Shown here piece after piece: positions 27,423-39,518 of a stretch of DNA of 64,000 bases. A program made the translations under genes and the position numbers. Source of the stretch: Gymnothorax reevesii (taxonomy: Eukaryota > Chordata > Actinopteri > Anguilliformes > Muraenidae); the NCBI GenBank assembly GCA_029721435.1, contig CM056588.1, positions 34,340,930-34,404,929 of the forward strand. The letters are read 5' to 3'. Position 1 is the first letter of the stretch. The number at the start of each line of letters is the position of its first letter. Under the pieces are notes generated by a model. It had not been told where the DNA came from and made no database searches. It worked only from the letters and a program-made list of their open reading frames with translations.

Positions 27423-28648
27423 CCACCCAAAAAAGCACTAAAAGCAGGTCTTGCTCTTGGCAGAATTCTTGGCTCAGGAATCACAGCCTAATGAGAGAGT
27501 TCTCTGAGTTCAGGGTCCTGTTTTCTGTCTGCGTGGCAGGACGGGGGGTAATAATGCTGGGGAAGAGGAGGGCTGTAAACTCCGCCTCCTGCCCTCAATC
27601 ACAAGACAATGATATCACACAGCCCTCTTCCTGTTTCTGCCAGCACAGATTCACACTGAGTAGAGAGAGAGAGAGAGAGCGCTCTGTGGGCGAGTGCTCA
27701 CACGCACGCAAACACACTCACAAGCACGCACACACATACACACACAGGCTATGTGCAGTACAGAGGAGGCTGACTGAGCGTATGAGAGGTGAACGCTAAT
27801 GCGATGAAAACACACAGCACTTACACACACTGTGTAAACAAAACAATCTAAACGCACCCAGAACAAGCTTGTACAGACACACCTGCACACAAAAGGACAC
27901 ACACTCAAATGCAGCACACACGCATGCGCAGCGAACAGGTAGAGCATTGCTCCATAGCTGCCCGCGTGATCAGCACTGTTTACGGGTCTCCTAGCAACAT
28001 GACACGCTGGCGCTTGAAGCGTCTGATGCAATCTAGCCAGGAATGCTGTACATACACCAGCCATTACCCATCAGCCCCGGCGTGTTAAACCCTGCACCAC
28101 AGACACACGCGCATGCATTGACACACAGGCAGGCGCGTACACATACGCATGCATGCAATCATATACGCGCGCACACAGTAACAGTCAACCATCTAGCAGT
28201 TACAGACATGCAGGCAATTCCAAACTGGGGCCTGAGCCGGCAGAGTAACACTGCTCCAGTGCAGAGACTGTACCCCCCTGTCACACACTGCACTGATATA
28301 ACACCACAGTTTCTCACACCATTTCATTTCTGTCCCGAGCAGCAGAGCCAAAACTATCAGGAACACAGAGATACTGACACAGGACAGCAAAAATGTTCAC
28401 TGAAAATTCCCCAAGCTGTTCCGCATCACAACTCATGTTTATTATTTTACTTGACTAAAACTCACCGTGAACGCATGAGCATCAAGAGGTTTACTGAAGG
28501 AAAATTGAGGAACCTGATGATGACACAATATTAGGCATATGGAGGCTGACAGAAACCGAATGGTGCGGGTGTGGAGATTTACGGAGGACAGGCTGAGATT
28601 TCAGACAAACTCACCCCTAAGGTGAGATACTGCTAATAAACAGACCCC

Positions 28649-28790
28649 TCTCTCTCTCTCTCTCTGTCTTTCACTCCATCTCTCTTGCTCTCTCTCACTC
28701 CATCGCTCTTGCTCTCTCTCCATTGCTCTCACTCCATCTTTCACTCCATCTCTCTTTCACTCTCTCCATCCCTCCATTTCTTTCTTGTTG
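28649..28790. repeat. Imperfect (TC)n/pyrimidine tract
   Basis: About 140 bases of CTCTCT interspersed with CACTCCATCTCT units on the plus strand. Confidence 0.85.
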
Positions 28791-29764
28791 TGATTCATTC
28801 TAACTCTTGCTCTATCTGTCCATATTGGTCTCTCGCTCTCTACACTGGAGAAAAACATCACACTGTAAATATAAAATACACAAAATTTACAGTAAACAGG
28901 CTCCAATGACAGTCCTAAATCTAACTGGTAAGAGTCAAGAAGCAAAATTTGTTCCACAGTTCAAATACCAATGAAATGCGATGAAGTGCAAAGCAGAATG
29001 AGTTGACAGCAGAACTCCACACAGACCTCGTTTTAGCCCAACACAGACAGAGCGGTTACACTCCTGCACACGTCGCCTCATCCATCACAATAAAAATAAC
29101 CGCAGCCATCAGGTTATATCAACATTGTCACCAAACGAATTCCAGATTTAAGCTACGGCTATTCTGGAGTCCACTGCGCTCTGCTAAAATTAGTCTTCAA
29201 AGCAGTCTCAACTTCAGCCAGACAGCACAATCGCCAAACAGAGAGCTGAGGACGCAACGACACCTTTAAAAATGCTGGTGAGATGAAAGCTGAACGAGAG
29301 GGTAAGTGCAGAGGAATGTGTCCGTAATCATAAGACTCAGGTCAGGCCAGTGGACAACCTATCCCAGGATTCACAGCGGCAGCACCCATAACGAGGGTCC
29401 AGGATTTGACCCTAAAGACCAGAGGTCCTCAAACTCAAGACCTAAAGGGCTTTAGTATCTATAGGTTTCTGGAATTTACACTCAACCAACAACAATTTCA
29501 CACCTTGGGAGACTTTGTAAATAATCTGAGTCTGATATTCAGCAGTTAAGAGCAGGGACTCGTCAGTAAAAATCAAAACCAGTGCGCAAAGCGGCCCCTT
29601 CGAGGTCCCAGCGAAAACGGCCGCTGGTGCACGATGGTCCTCCCGTTAGAGGGCCGTCAGGGTCAGATCGAGCAGTGTAACTGGGCCCCGCCGGGCGCTG
29701 TGAGACGCCCTGTGTGCGGGTAGGGGTGAGGAGGGGGGTGTACGACGGAGAGTCCGGCCCTTAC

Positions 29765-29851
29765 CTTCTTCCCCGCCTGCTTCTCGACCATGTCGGTGCT
29801 GAGTGGGAGGTCCTCCTGCTGGGGTGCCTTCGTACCCCTGCCCTTGGGCAT
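29765..29851 (-). CDS. ankrd11: ANKRD11 coding exon 1 (residues 1-29)
   Basis: Encodes MPKGRGTKAPQQED...VEKQAGKK, the conserved ANKRD11 N-terminus, and ends at a GTAAGG donor (29764-29759) in phase 0. Two ATG codons stand back to back (29854-29852 and 29851-29849). The second is chosen because it gives the family's MPKG start and has A at -3, whereas the first has T at -3. Use of the first ATG would only add one Met. The exon continues upstream as leader to the acceptor at 29911-29912. Confidence 0.93.
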
Positions 29852-29910
29852 CATTCAGCTCTCGCCGCAAATCGCTTCATTCACGCTTCCATCGCGTCAT
29901 CGTCGACCGT
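29852..29910 (-). promoter_or_regulatory. ankrd11: ankrd11 5' leader in the start-codon exon, with three short uORFs
   Basis: The 59 leader bases of this exon contain three upstream ATGs: 29900 (7 codons, stop TGA 29879-29877), 29892 (3 codons, stop 29883-29881) and 29880 (9 codons, stop 29853-29851). None is in frame with the protein. The third uORF's TGA overlaps the first main-frame ATG as ATGA, an arrangement that can permit termination-reinitiation. That this leader lowers or regulates translation is inference. Confidence 0.7.
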
Positions 29911-29963
29911 CTGCCGCAGGGACAAAGAGAGAAGGGGAGAGAGAGAGAGAGAGAGAGAGAGAC
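29911..29963 (-). promoter_or_regulatory. ankrd11: Splice acceptor of the leader exon with a (TC)n microsatellite as polypyrimidine tract
   Basis: Read on the minus strand, a (TC) run of about 14 repeats (plus-strand GA at 29935-29963) is followed by CCCTTCTCTCTTTGTCCCTGCGGCAG and the exon. The pyrimidine tract of the acceptor is therefore partly a length-variable microsatellite. A branch-point-like TGTTAATG lies just upstream of the run. Confidence 0.75.
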
Positions 29964-32900
29964 ATTAACACCAATGATAAAAACTGCCATCTCCCCCCAC
30001 CATCAACACTCACAATGGAGTCCCATCAACCTGACATCAAACCTTCCACACCAACCAATCAGGAGCTGAACTCGAACACTAGAGCTGTGGACTGCTGCTC
30101 TCTGCTTTGAGGGTGTGTGTGCGCGTGTGCGTGTGTGCGTGTGTGTGTGTGGGAGATTGAACTATCAAACACAAACATCTGAAACATTGACCAAAATGTT
30201 CTCAGGAAAATGTATGCACCAACAAGCACAAAAGAGCTTACTCAATTCTGGTGCCACTTTTGATCTTTTTTTTTGTCCAAGTGCTTCATATTTTTATTTT
30301 AATGCCTTGCTATTATTTGCCCTTCATTGTTTATAATCAAAAGTTCCGCAAATCAGGGCACGCCTATGTGTACTCATTCACTACACTGCTTTTTTTTTTT
30401 TTTTTTCAATCCATGTGTAATATGCGCATTGAAACAAAGATTCCAGAGAAGCACAGTAACGATGTTAGGATCTGATGAAGCACACACAGAATCACATCTT
30501 TACAATTTACAATTCACTCTGAGACACAGAGAGATGATGAATTTGGTGAAGATGGGGAATGAAGGATATGAATTCTCAGTTACGAAAACTGTCAAAGTTG
30601 AGCAAAATTGCACTTTCAGCTTACACAGGTGTATCAAATGATTTCATGCTGTCAACACTGGTGAGATACCAGACGCGGTTTGTGGCAGATTGCTTTTTAA
30701 AACATAATTGCAAGGAAAAAATATTAATTGACATGAGTGATCATGAGGTTGCTCATCAAGAGCCAGCAGATGTCTTCGGGAAGGATAACAGTCACGTAAA
30801 AAATGTACCCACTGCGTACACTCAATTCTGGCAAATACGGTTCCGCTAAATGGCAACACTTTTCCTGCAAGATAATTCCAAGCAGTAGTGCTTCTAACAT
30901 GCCACACACCCCTTTCACTGATTTTGAAGATGATTGTACAATCTCTACAGAACACCCAGTGATTGAGGACACCACTGTTGAGTAAAGACCCCAGACCATA
31001 CACAGGGTTTAAAGCCAGTCCTCCTGGGTAGAGACAGAAAACAGTTCTGTCCCTGTGAGCCAGTTTTAAAAAAACATGGCATTCTGTTCCACCCCGGATG
31101 CTCCCCATCTGAATCTCTCCAATAAAAACTGTTGAACATTACCCAAAATGCACTGCTTCGCATCCGACACCACGAGTGCAGGACAGGGAAGATGGCAAGA
31201 AAAGGTAACAAAAAGCATGAGTTTTCGACCAATCAGCCAGAAGCGTTCCAATTTCCTGAGCCTCAGGACTTCCTTTCACAGTGTCTTACTCCAGCCAATC
31301 AACAGACCTTTCAAAGACAGGTAATACCTAAATAGACAATGACCGAAGTATTGCAGACTCCAGCGAGTAACTTTGTTATCAATTAGATTGGATATTACTC
31401 ACCCGAGCCTGTACTCACAGTATCTCAACACAGCAGATAGCTAGAAAAATAAGCTAGTTATAATCCACCGCAATTTTCAAACTTGACCAGAAAACCACAC
31501 AAGCAAATCAAGACCATGCATAAGATGGCCATGATATTTACTATATTTCATCATGCAACAAAGCAAAGCTTCTGCCATAAACATTAATTTACTTCTGATA
31601 TCATTCCAAGCATCGTCTGACCGTGTTCTGTACTGGACCACTGCAACCCTTCAGAATATGAGTACAGGAGGACTTTGTTACTAATCAAAACATCTGAGGG
31701 ATAGAAAGAAACAGGGGTAAAGCCCCGAACAATTTTGGGTTAAGGACCTTACTCAAAGGCCCAACGAAAGAGTTCTTCATGACTTAATCCCACCACATGT
31801 ACATTAGAATTTGGACACTGACTTGATTTTAACAGGCTGAAATTGCTTCGCTGTGACAGTCAGGAATTTCAATTTAAGATGTAAAAACCCTTACGGAGTG
31901 CAAAGCATTACAGTCCCTAATGACTGTGTAACTAGCCAAACAGTTATAGACGCCACTGGATAGCCAATCTCACTCGTGTGCTGCAGGTATTCAAGTCTTC
32001 TACAGGGGTACCTGCAAGAAAACCAAATGTTTGCCAATAGTCAGAGAGCTTTCAGAGGCCCAGATAAAGCAAATGTTTTTGTGTTTCTCAGTTCTCATCT
32101 CTCTGGGGGACGCGAAACACATCACACACGAGGAAATGCAGAACATCATCCATTCCTAAAAGTGGGCTCGTTTCAACAGCTTACTCTAATCAAAAGCACC
32201 ACAGCATCTGCACACAGTGTGTGCGCGCCTAGGCTGTCCCCATTAACCCCAATTCATCACACACAAGAGTCTGAACGGGGCGTACAGCTACAATACTGTA
32301 CAGCGCATTGAGGCCAACTTTCAGCACCGTCATTCTTCTGGAATCTTCTGCCCACACATTTGCGCTTGTGTTGACAGCACACTGAACAACGGAGCCGTGT
32401 TTCCCCAAGCCTGATCACCCCCTGAGCCCCGGCCCCCACAACCTACATCAAGGGTGCGTCCGAATTCATCTCACTACGCAGCGAGAGAGAAGCGGTACAT
32501 GAAATTTACTGCTTGACCGAATCCTCTAATTCTTCAGAATGCAACCACTAAACACTGCACTATCCAATAAGACTACAAGTGTGGATATGAGAAACAGTTC
32601 AAGATGACACAGGAAATGACAGAAGTGCGTAAACGCATTAAAACATCATAAAACTAAAATGAGAATTATGAACAACTGCCTCCAACTGTGAGGTCAAGTG
32701 TTGGCTTTAAATTTTCAAGGGTGGACTGTCATGTTATGTCAGTGGTAAACGACCAGGTCAGGAGGGCGATTCCGAGGTATTTTAACAAAATGTCCCCTCC
32801 GTGACGAGACACTAAACCGTCCCCCAAACAAAATTCTGTTGATGCATTAAAAATTATTTTTACAATTTATGGGAATAATGGCGCACAGCGATATTCAGGA

Positions 32901-35900
32901 GGAAAAAGCTCAATTTTTCCCTCCAATTCAATTTGGTGATCATTTTAGTGTCTGTCACGGAGGGAACGTTTCGTTGACAATACCTCGGAATTGCCCAGGA
33001 GATGTGTGAAATGACAAACGTCTGCGTACGATTTCATGCATACGCACTGTACCTGCACAACATTGAAAGTTGAGCAGTAGGTAGGTACCAAACCAAATCT
33101 AGTATGCATAGATGTAGTATGAGTACAAGGACATGCCCCTTGTGCGCAATCAGTTATATTAACAACTTTCCTGGGAGGCTGGGGAGCTGGGCACGAACAA
33201 GCCAATTCTATCCATCGTATGCACAGAAAACAGTGAGTGTGGCCACAGGTATGAGTTATGAGGGTTTTCTTAAGGTAATTCCCTGGTTGGCACTTGCAGA
33301 ACCACAGTTCTTTAATTTCTTCATTGCCTGCCAACGGCTCGAGGTGGGATACTCCACAACTGCAAGGGAAAGTATGACGACCATGACTTGATGTAATGTG
33401 AGGTAACATGAGGTACTGCTCAACTTCCTCTGATCAGACAGCGTTAGCTTCAGCTTCCTTCAGGCGCTGTGGCTTCCTGTGCCTCACAGACAGACAATGT
33501 CCCACCTCAAGGCTGCAGAGGAAATCATTTTAAGATTGCAATCTCGATTCAGACGACTTCTTAATGTCAGCCCTAAACTGCTATGATTCTGCTGCGTTTG
33601 CCGCAGAAGGTTACATTAAAACAAGCAGTTCAAAATTCTCCATATTCTCCAATTCTCTTTCAGCACAAGGGGCACATTTTAAAGACTGAAAGAGATGAAC
33701 CTGAGGCCAGATAGTCATGTTGAACGGTGCCAGACGTATGCACAGAGTTCAAGTTTTTGTTCGTCTGAATAAAATATTCACTGCATACAATAATAGCTTT
33801 TGTTTGTTGTGGATTTTACTGCTGATCATAACACTGTCCCACAATGTCAGTCCGGCACACAAATTTAATCCATTTTAATGAATTTTCTTCTTTTTTTCTG
33901 CGCAGCAGTTATTTGGAAAATAAAATGAAATGATGCAGCTTCTTACAAATGACAAAATTATGGAGTAGTCAATGCTGACTACGCAATGTTGAGAAAGAAC
34001 TTTCATTTGATAACCACCGATAGAATTGCCCAAACCCTCAACTAACTTAAAAAGTTGGTGTTCTTCCTCCGTGTGAACATTCGGCTTTGTGGTTCAGTGA
34101 CGACTAATGCGGCAGGAATATCAATTTTAAGCCTATTTTCAATAAACATGAAGCATAAATGGATAGTTCCAGTGAAAAGATTGTTTCCACACCTCTTGTT
34201 CTCAGTTGCATAGGTTATGCACTTCTTAAAAAAAATGTAAAAAAAAAAAAAATCAGAGGTTTTGAGAATATAGAAAAGTTTACTTTTCTCTCCTGTTGTC
34301 ACACATATGATGACCAGCATTGAGAACACGCTCCTAGCTTCAAAAGAGTCGCATCCTAAACACTTAAATTACTTAAAAAATTTAGAGTTTGGGCAGGGGC
34401 AGAAAATGAACTTATTTAGTCTAGCTACTAGCCACAAACTGATACATTTTCACAGTGTGCATTAAACGAAAACGTTACTCAGTTTTTTTCAAAGTTCTAC
34501 TTAAAACTAATTCAACTACTACATAAGTAAAATCCTCAATGGACTGCATTTTCGTCAGTTTTGTGCAAGGGAATGAGGCAACTTCCGAAACGTTAACTTC
34601 AGTTTAAAACTCCGCCAAATCAGTGCTGTCCTTTCAGAGGTGGCAGTAACATCACTCTGCTCTTAACACAAAATTACTCACAACACATTTCAGTTTACGT
34701 TGAGCGACTGATAACGAAACACTGATTCACTCAGTAGGGGCGACTAAACCGTGGAATGACTGGTCATTAGATTTTAAGCAGCATTTCTGTTCATCACCTC
34801 ACAAAGCCGTTAGAATTTTCCTTTTCAGTAATTGCTGTTTCAGTCAGGATAAAACTCAGCAGAATGTACCGCATTTACTTGGACACTTGAAGAGCCTTAT
34901 ACACTTTGAAAGGATTCAATATTAAATTACAACTACAGACACAGATTGACAGGAGTGTTATTCCTTATCGTTTTAGCATGGCATTTTTATTTGTACATTT
35001 TTAGCCTAAATAAAGGTTTTACCAAAAAAATCGTCCAAGTGAATCGTATTTAGTTCTCAGCAAAAGTGTGACTAATTTTATCAAGATCTGTGCAGTCCAA
35101 CCCCGACATACACAGCTCATCAAAGAATAAAAACAAAAATGACCAAATACCATTAATAAAGATAAAACTAACAACCCCAGCCCATACACACATTCATGGA
35201 CACATGCACAAACTCATATTCACAGAGGCTGGCAATAAAAGATGGTTAATTTTCATTAAATTCAAGATTAAATGCAAAGACGAGGAGTGAACGGAAGTAC
35301 AATCCACCCTATAAGTACAAAATGAAGGCTTCACTGGCCGACACCACAGAACTCTGCTTTCCAGGCGAGCAGCGTGAGCTGCCTATTTGCAGCTCTCCTC
35401 AGGAGAATCCTGTGTGATTTCAGAACACTTCACACAGCGCATCATCGCTCAAGCCTCTCGCCGGATAAGACCCGACTCCGCTCGCTCCAGACTCTACACA
35501 GATGCCATACAGCATTAAAAACGCATTAGTCTCCATGTACCACAGCTTCTCCACCCAGAACCCTGACACAGGAAACAGGAAATACATCACAGAGCTATGC
35601 TGCGAAACACGGCCCAAATCAAGGCTACTCCAGCCACATTAATGCAGATCATGAGGCTACAGAACACTGATCCCGGATCAACGCAACCGAAGTGAGAGTT
35701 ACAGAGCCAAATGTCTTTGCCAGTAAACTGGAACACACTGACGGTCTGGTTGAGTGTGTTCAACGAAGGAAGGACAGACAACAGCAGTAAACAGTGATAG
35801 CAGCAGCACACAGAACAGGTTAACATAATAACTGGAGCCACAAACCCCAGCTAATGCAAAATTATTTTATAATGTAGCTGGAATGCTTTGTAAATGTTAT

Positions 35901-36098
35901 GCATGATCACTGTACTGCAGCAGGGCCGGGAGGGTAAGTGCTAGCAGGGGAGTGCGTTTCTGCAGTGGGGTTGGGTTTCTCCTCGGCTCTTTTAATAGCG
36001 CCGCAGTAGCACGTGACGGTCAGTCAGTGTTAGTGAGACTGCACTGGTGTGTGGGAAAGCACCATCTCTGCTGCGCGCACGCCCACACACGCGCGCGC

Positions 36099-36127
36099 CC
36101 ACACACACACACACACACACACACACA
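36099..36127. repeat. (CA)n microsatellite
   Basis: About 14 CA units, preceded by alternating CG/CA sequence (36075-36098). Confidence 0.93.
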
Positions 36128-37936
36128 TGCACAAACACATGCATACAAACAAACACACATGCATGCACACAGTCAGTCCTACTACCTTGGCCTGGCTGCA
36201 CAAGGTTCCCAGAAGCGTTGTCAGAGTGCAGGCCAAGCTAATATAGCCATGATGAACTACAGTTCCCAGCAGACACCAGATATGAGCACAGTGATACTCA
36301 TATTAGGTAACAATGAGCAAGAGGGAGGAGCAGACTGTGTGTGTGGGTCAGCGGGACCGCAGTGTGTGGAGCGTGGGGGAATGGGTGTGTCGGACCAGGG
36401 GAGAAAGGCAGGAAACAGAAAGGAAGGATGTGTAAGAATATCTTTAGTGCAGAGCCGGGCTCCTGTGCACAGAGACAGGCTCTCATCAGAGTGGGGCTGG
36501 AGATCTGGAGGGAGATTAGAATTCAAACGCACACAGAGGATTAACACCAGCATTACTCCCCAAGCCGACACAATTTGGAGCACATTAATACATCCAAATG
36601 AGAGCCCTGATGTCGAACTGAAACAAAAGGATCAGGCAAAGCAAGGACATAGCAGTGTTATTCAAACTGAGCAACAATCGACCTCAAATCGACTAAGAAC
36701 AAAACTAAATGTGTAGCACAGAGCAAGTCATCTTCCAACTCCAGAAGTAGAAAATCGCTCTATTATCTTGTAGAGTAACACTGCTCTTCACAGGTCAGGC
36801 AGCGGTCAGAGTCCCACCTAGCTAAATCCTTATACCCACACACACACACACACACACACGACCATAAACACCTCAATACTCACAAACAGACACACTGAAC
36901 CACAAACCACCCACACTCCATCACACACATGAAGAGGCACACACACACACTCTTCAGCTGCGTGACACACAGACTGGAATGTTATTAAACAGGCGTCACA
37001 CAGGAGGTGTGCCTTTATGTTTTATTAATGCACAGCCCTGCTCTGTATATCCCACATGAGGCAAGAGTCGCCTCAACCAGCACCGAGCTTATTTACATTT
37101 AATAAGCGCGTGTGCGCAGAAGGCGGTGTGTGGAGTGTAAACACCCCCAGCAGTCAGGCCTCATACCCGTAACCATGCAACAGGACCCATTCTGCACAGT
37201 CATTGGTGCAGTCGAGCACGTGGCCAAAGTGGCAGGGGTCCGTAACAGCAGCGAAAAGACTAATGGGCGAGAGGGGACGAGGTGCAGCCTGTGATTAAGC
37301 AGCAGCCGGAGGGGAGGGGGGGTGTAGAACGATAAAAGTGCACACCCACCCCACTATCACTCGCAGCTCATTATGGGTGCATCTTGGGCCAGGCAATATG
37401 CTGACATTATATCCATACCGTGACATAAGATATTGTTCAAGATTTCAGATATTGTGATATGACATAACTATTGTCTTTTCTGGCGTAACAGGCTGCATTA
37501 CAGTAAAGGGACGCAGTTTTCTGCACTCAGACTGTTCTAGCTGTCGCCTGTACTTGCTTGGTCATCATATCCACGCTACTAATGACTGATCACCTAAAAT
37601 TTCATACTGTGTACATTTTGCTAAAGAAGCAATATTTATCCAAATAATATCATCACAAATCTGTCTCAAGTGATTTTTAATTTTGTCCAGGGTGTGTCAT
37701 GAGGTACCGTGGAGCCCGCACTGAAACCCCACTCCCAAGCTCCTTCCTGGGGACTGGCCAATCACGGCTCGGCACTTCTAAGCGGGGCAGTGCCAGGGGA
37801 CACAAAGCAGCGGTATGAGTGCTTTAATAACCTGACTGAGTGCATGCTGGGAGACAGGCGCTAGTGTCTTTTTATAAAGCGCACTTTTTCTCGAGTTCAG
37901 AGGGGTCTTATTGCTGCAGTGTGCGTGAGAGAAGGG

Positions 37937-37951
37937 TGTGCGTGTGTGTGT

Positions 37952-37982
<31 letters not shown>

Positions 37983-38145
37983 TGTGTGTTTGTCTGTGAG
38001 AGAGAGATGGAGAGTTTCTGCATGTGTGCGTGAGAGAGAGTGCGTGAGTGTGTGCTTGTGAGAGAGAGAGTGTGTGTGTGCGTGCATGTGTGTGTGTGCA
38101 TGTGTGTGCGTGAGCATGAGTGTGCGTGTGTGTGTGTGTCTGTGT

Positions 38146-38208
<63 letters not shown>

Positions 38209-38213
38209 TGAGA
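37937..38213. repeat. Compound GT/GA microsatellite
   Basis: About 280 bases of alternating (GT)n and (GA)n blocks, with a pure GT core near 38153-38198. ORFs of 73-135 codons on both strands here are products of the repeat. Confidence 0.93.
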
Positions 38214-38895
38214 GTGTGCGTGTTTCTGTTCGTGTGTGCATGTGCACCTACGTATGCATGTGAATAGGGGCATGTCTTTTCTATGAGGCCAGGACTGGGA
38301 AAAGACTGGCGCCAACTGATCCTGGATCAGTCTTTACCACCACCATCTACCCAGAGCCAACGATAACAGCACAGGCCCTGTTGCCTAGCAATCCCTGACA
38401 CGAGGAGAGGCAGCCAATAGGGTCTGAGCAGCAATCAAAGCACCCCTATGCATATATCCTGATCCATCTCACTGCTCCGACTTTAAACCTCATTCACTCT
38501 CAATGTGTCCTTCGGATGTTCTTTACTGCTCTGTGAAAATAGACATGTTGAATAGCAGTGCGTCAGGTGCTAGCATTAGCAGTCACACTCAAAACAAATG
38601 AATAATGGCAACAGACCAGAGAATTCCATTCACCGTGAATGGTCACACCAAGGACTACGGGAAGTGATGTCTCAAGTGAGTGTTCTGTCCGTTACCAGTT
38701 GAAAAAAATGAATGCAATTCAACAGGGAACAGCAATTGAAAAACTTTTATTCACATTTATTCTTCTTGATTCATAGGGAGAGAACAACCAAAAAAGAAAA
38801 AAAAAAAACCAACTGAAATATTCATCCAGATTAAAAAAAAATTATAATGAAAAAAAAGAAAAAAATGTTGATACGTCCCACTTTGAGCACCAATA

Positions 38896-39518
38896 CAGGG
38901 GGCTGCCAAGCTGTCACGGAATTACAGTCCCATTACATTTTGGATTGTAACTCTACAACTAAATAAGATAAAATCAAGTATGATATGTCATATTGAAGGT
39001 ATTAACTTGTTCTTTCATATTATTAAGTGAAAATATATTTTTTGAGAAATTTTCATAGAAGAAACAAGCAAAAGCTACTCCGTCACGGAATTACACAAAA
39101 TTGACGTGGTTTTTTTAATGTTGTGTTTAACCATCCAGAAAGTTATGTTCCTATCATAGTTATGAAAGTTCAATATGTTCATATTTAAGGTGTTTTTTGT
39201 TAATACTGTAAGTTATAGAAACAAATACTGACTTTAACTCTGCTTTATAGGGCAAGAAATTTCAAAAAGTCAATGTCATGGAATTACAAGAGGCAAACTG
39301 TCACGGAATGACAACAATAGTATTGATTAGTTTATGTATTTATTGTGTATTTATTGTAATGTATTTATTTCAATAAATTATACATATATACATAATTATT
39401 TACATTTTCACAGTTTAGCAATATAGTACAATGAGTTTTCCACTTATAATGACCAATCATAATACATACTTCAAAATCTTTTTTTAATCTCCATGTCAAC
39501 ATTGGCTTGGCAGCCCCC
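38896..39518. mobile_element. 623-bp element with 14-bp inverted ends and subterminal repeats
   Basis: GGGGGCTGCCAAGC at 38898-38911 is perfectly inverted at 39505-39518. Inside, the motif TGTCACGGAATTAC occurs four times in direct orientation with few changes (38912, 39081, 39274, 39299). The interior is AT-rich and has no ORF. Repeated subterminal motifs are typical transposase-binding sites in DNA transposons. No target duplication is evident. Confidence 0.6.

Larger units (their letters stand above)
20097..29764 (-). other. ankrd11: Intron between coding exons 1 and 2
   Basis: A 9.7-kb GT-AG intron rich in transposon remnants: V-SINE (20410-20711), TTAA-flanked MITE (20741-20867), hAT-like element (22030-23462), and a 2.2-kb repeat (24724-26915) with an internal piggyBac-like end. 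Then come an (AAC/AGC)n tract at 27389-27422, CA-rich sequence at 27700-28180 and imperfect (TC)n at 28649-28790. No separate gene is seen. Confidence 0.88.

Noticed and set aside
35952..36716. 254-codon plus-strand ORF, the longest upstream of ankrd11
   Set aside because: It runs through a (CA)n tract, has low-complexity His/Thr content and no recognisable domain, and does not fit an exon structure.
37778..38315. Thr/His-repeat ORFs of 107-135 codons
   Set aside because: Products of the compound GT/GA microsatellite.
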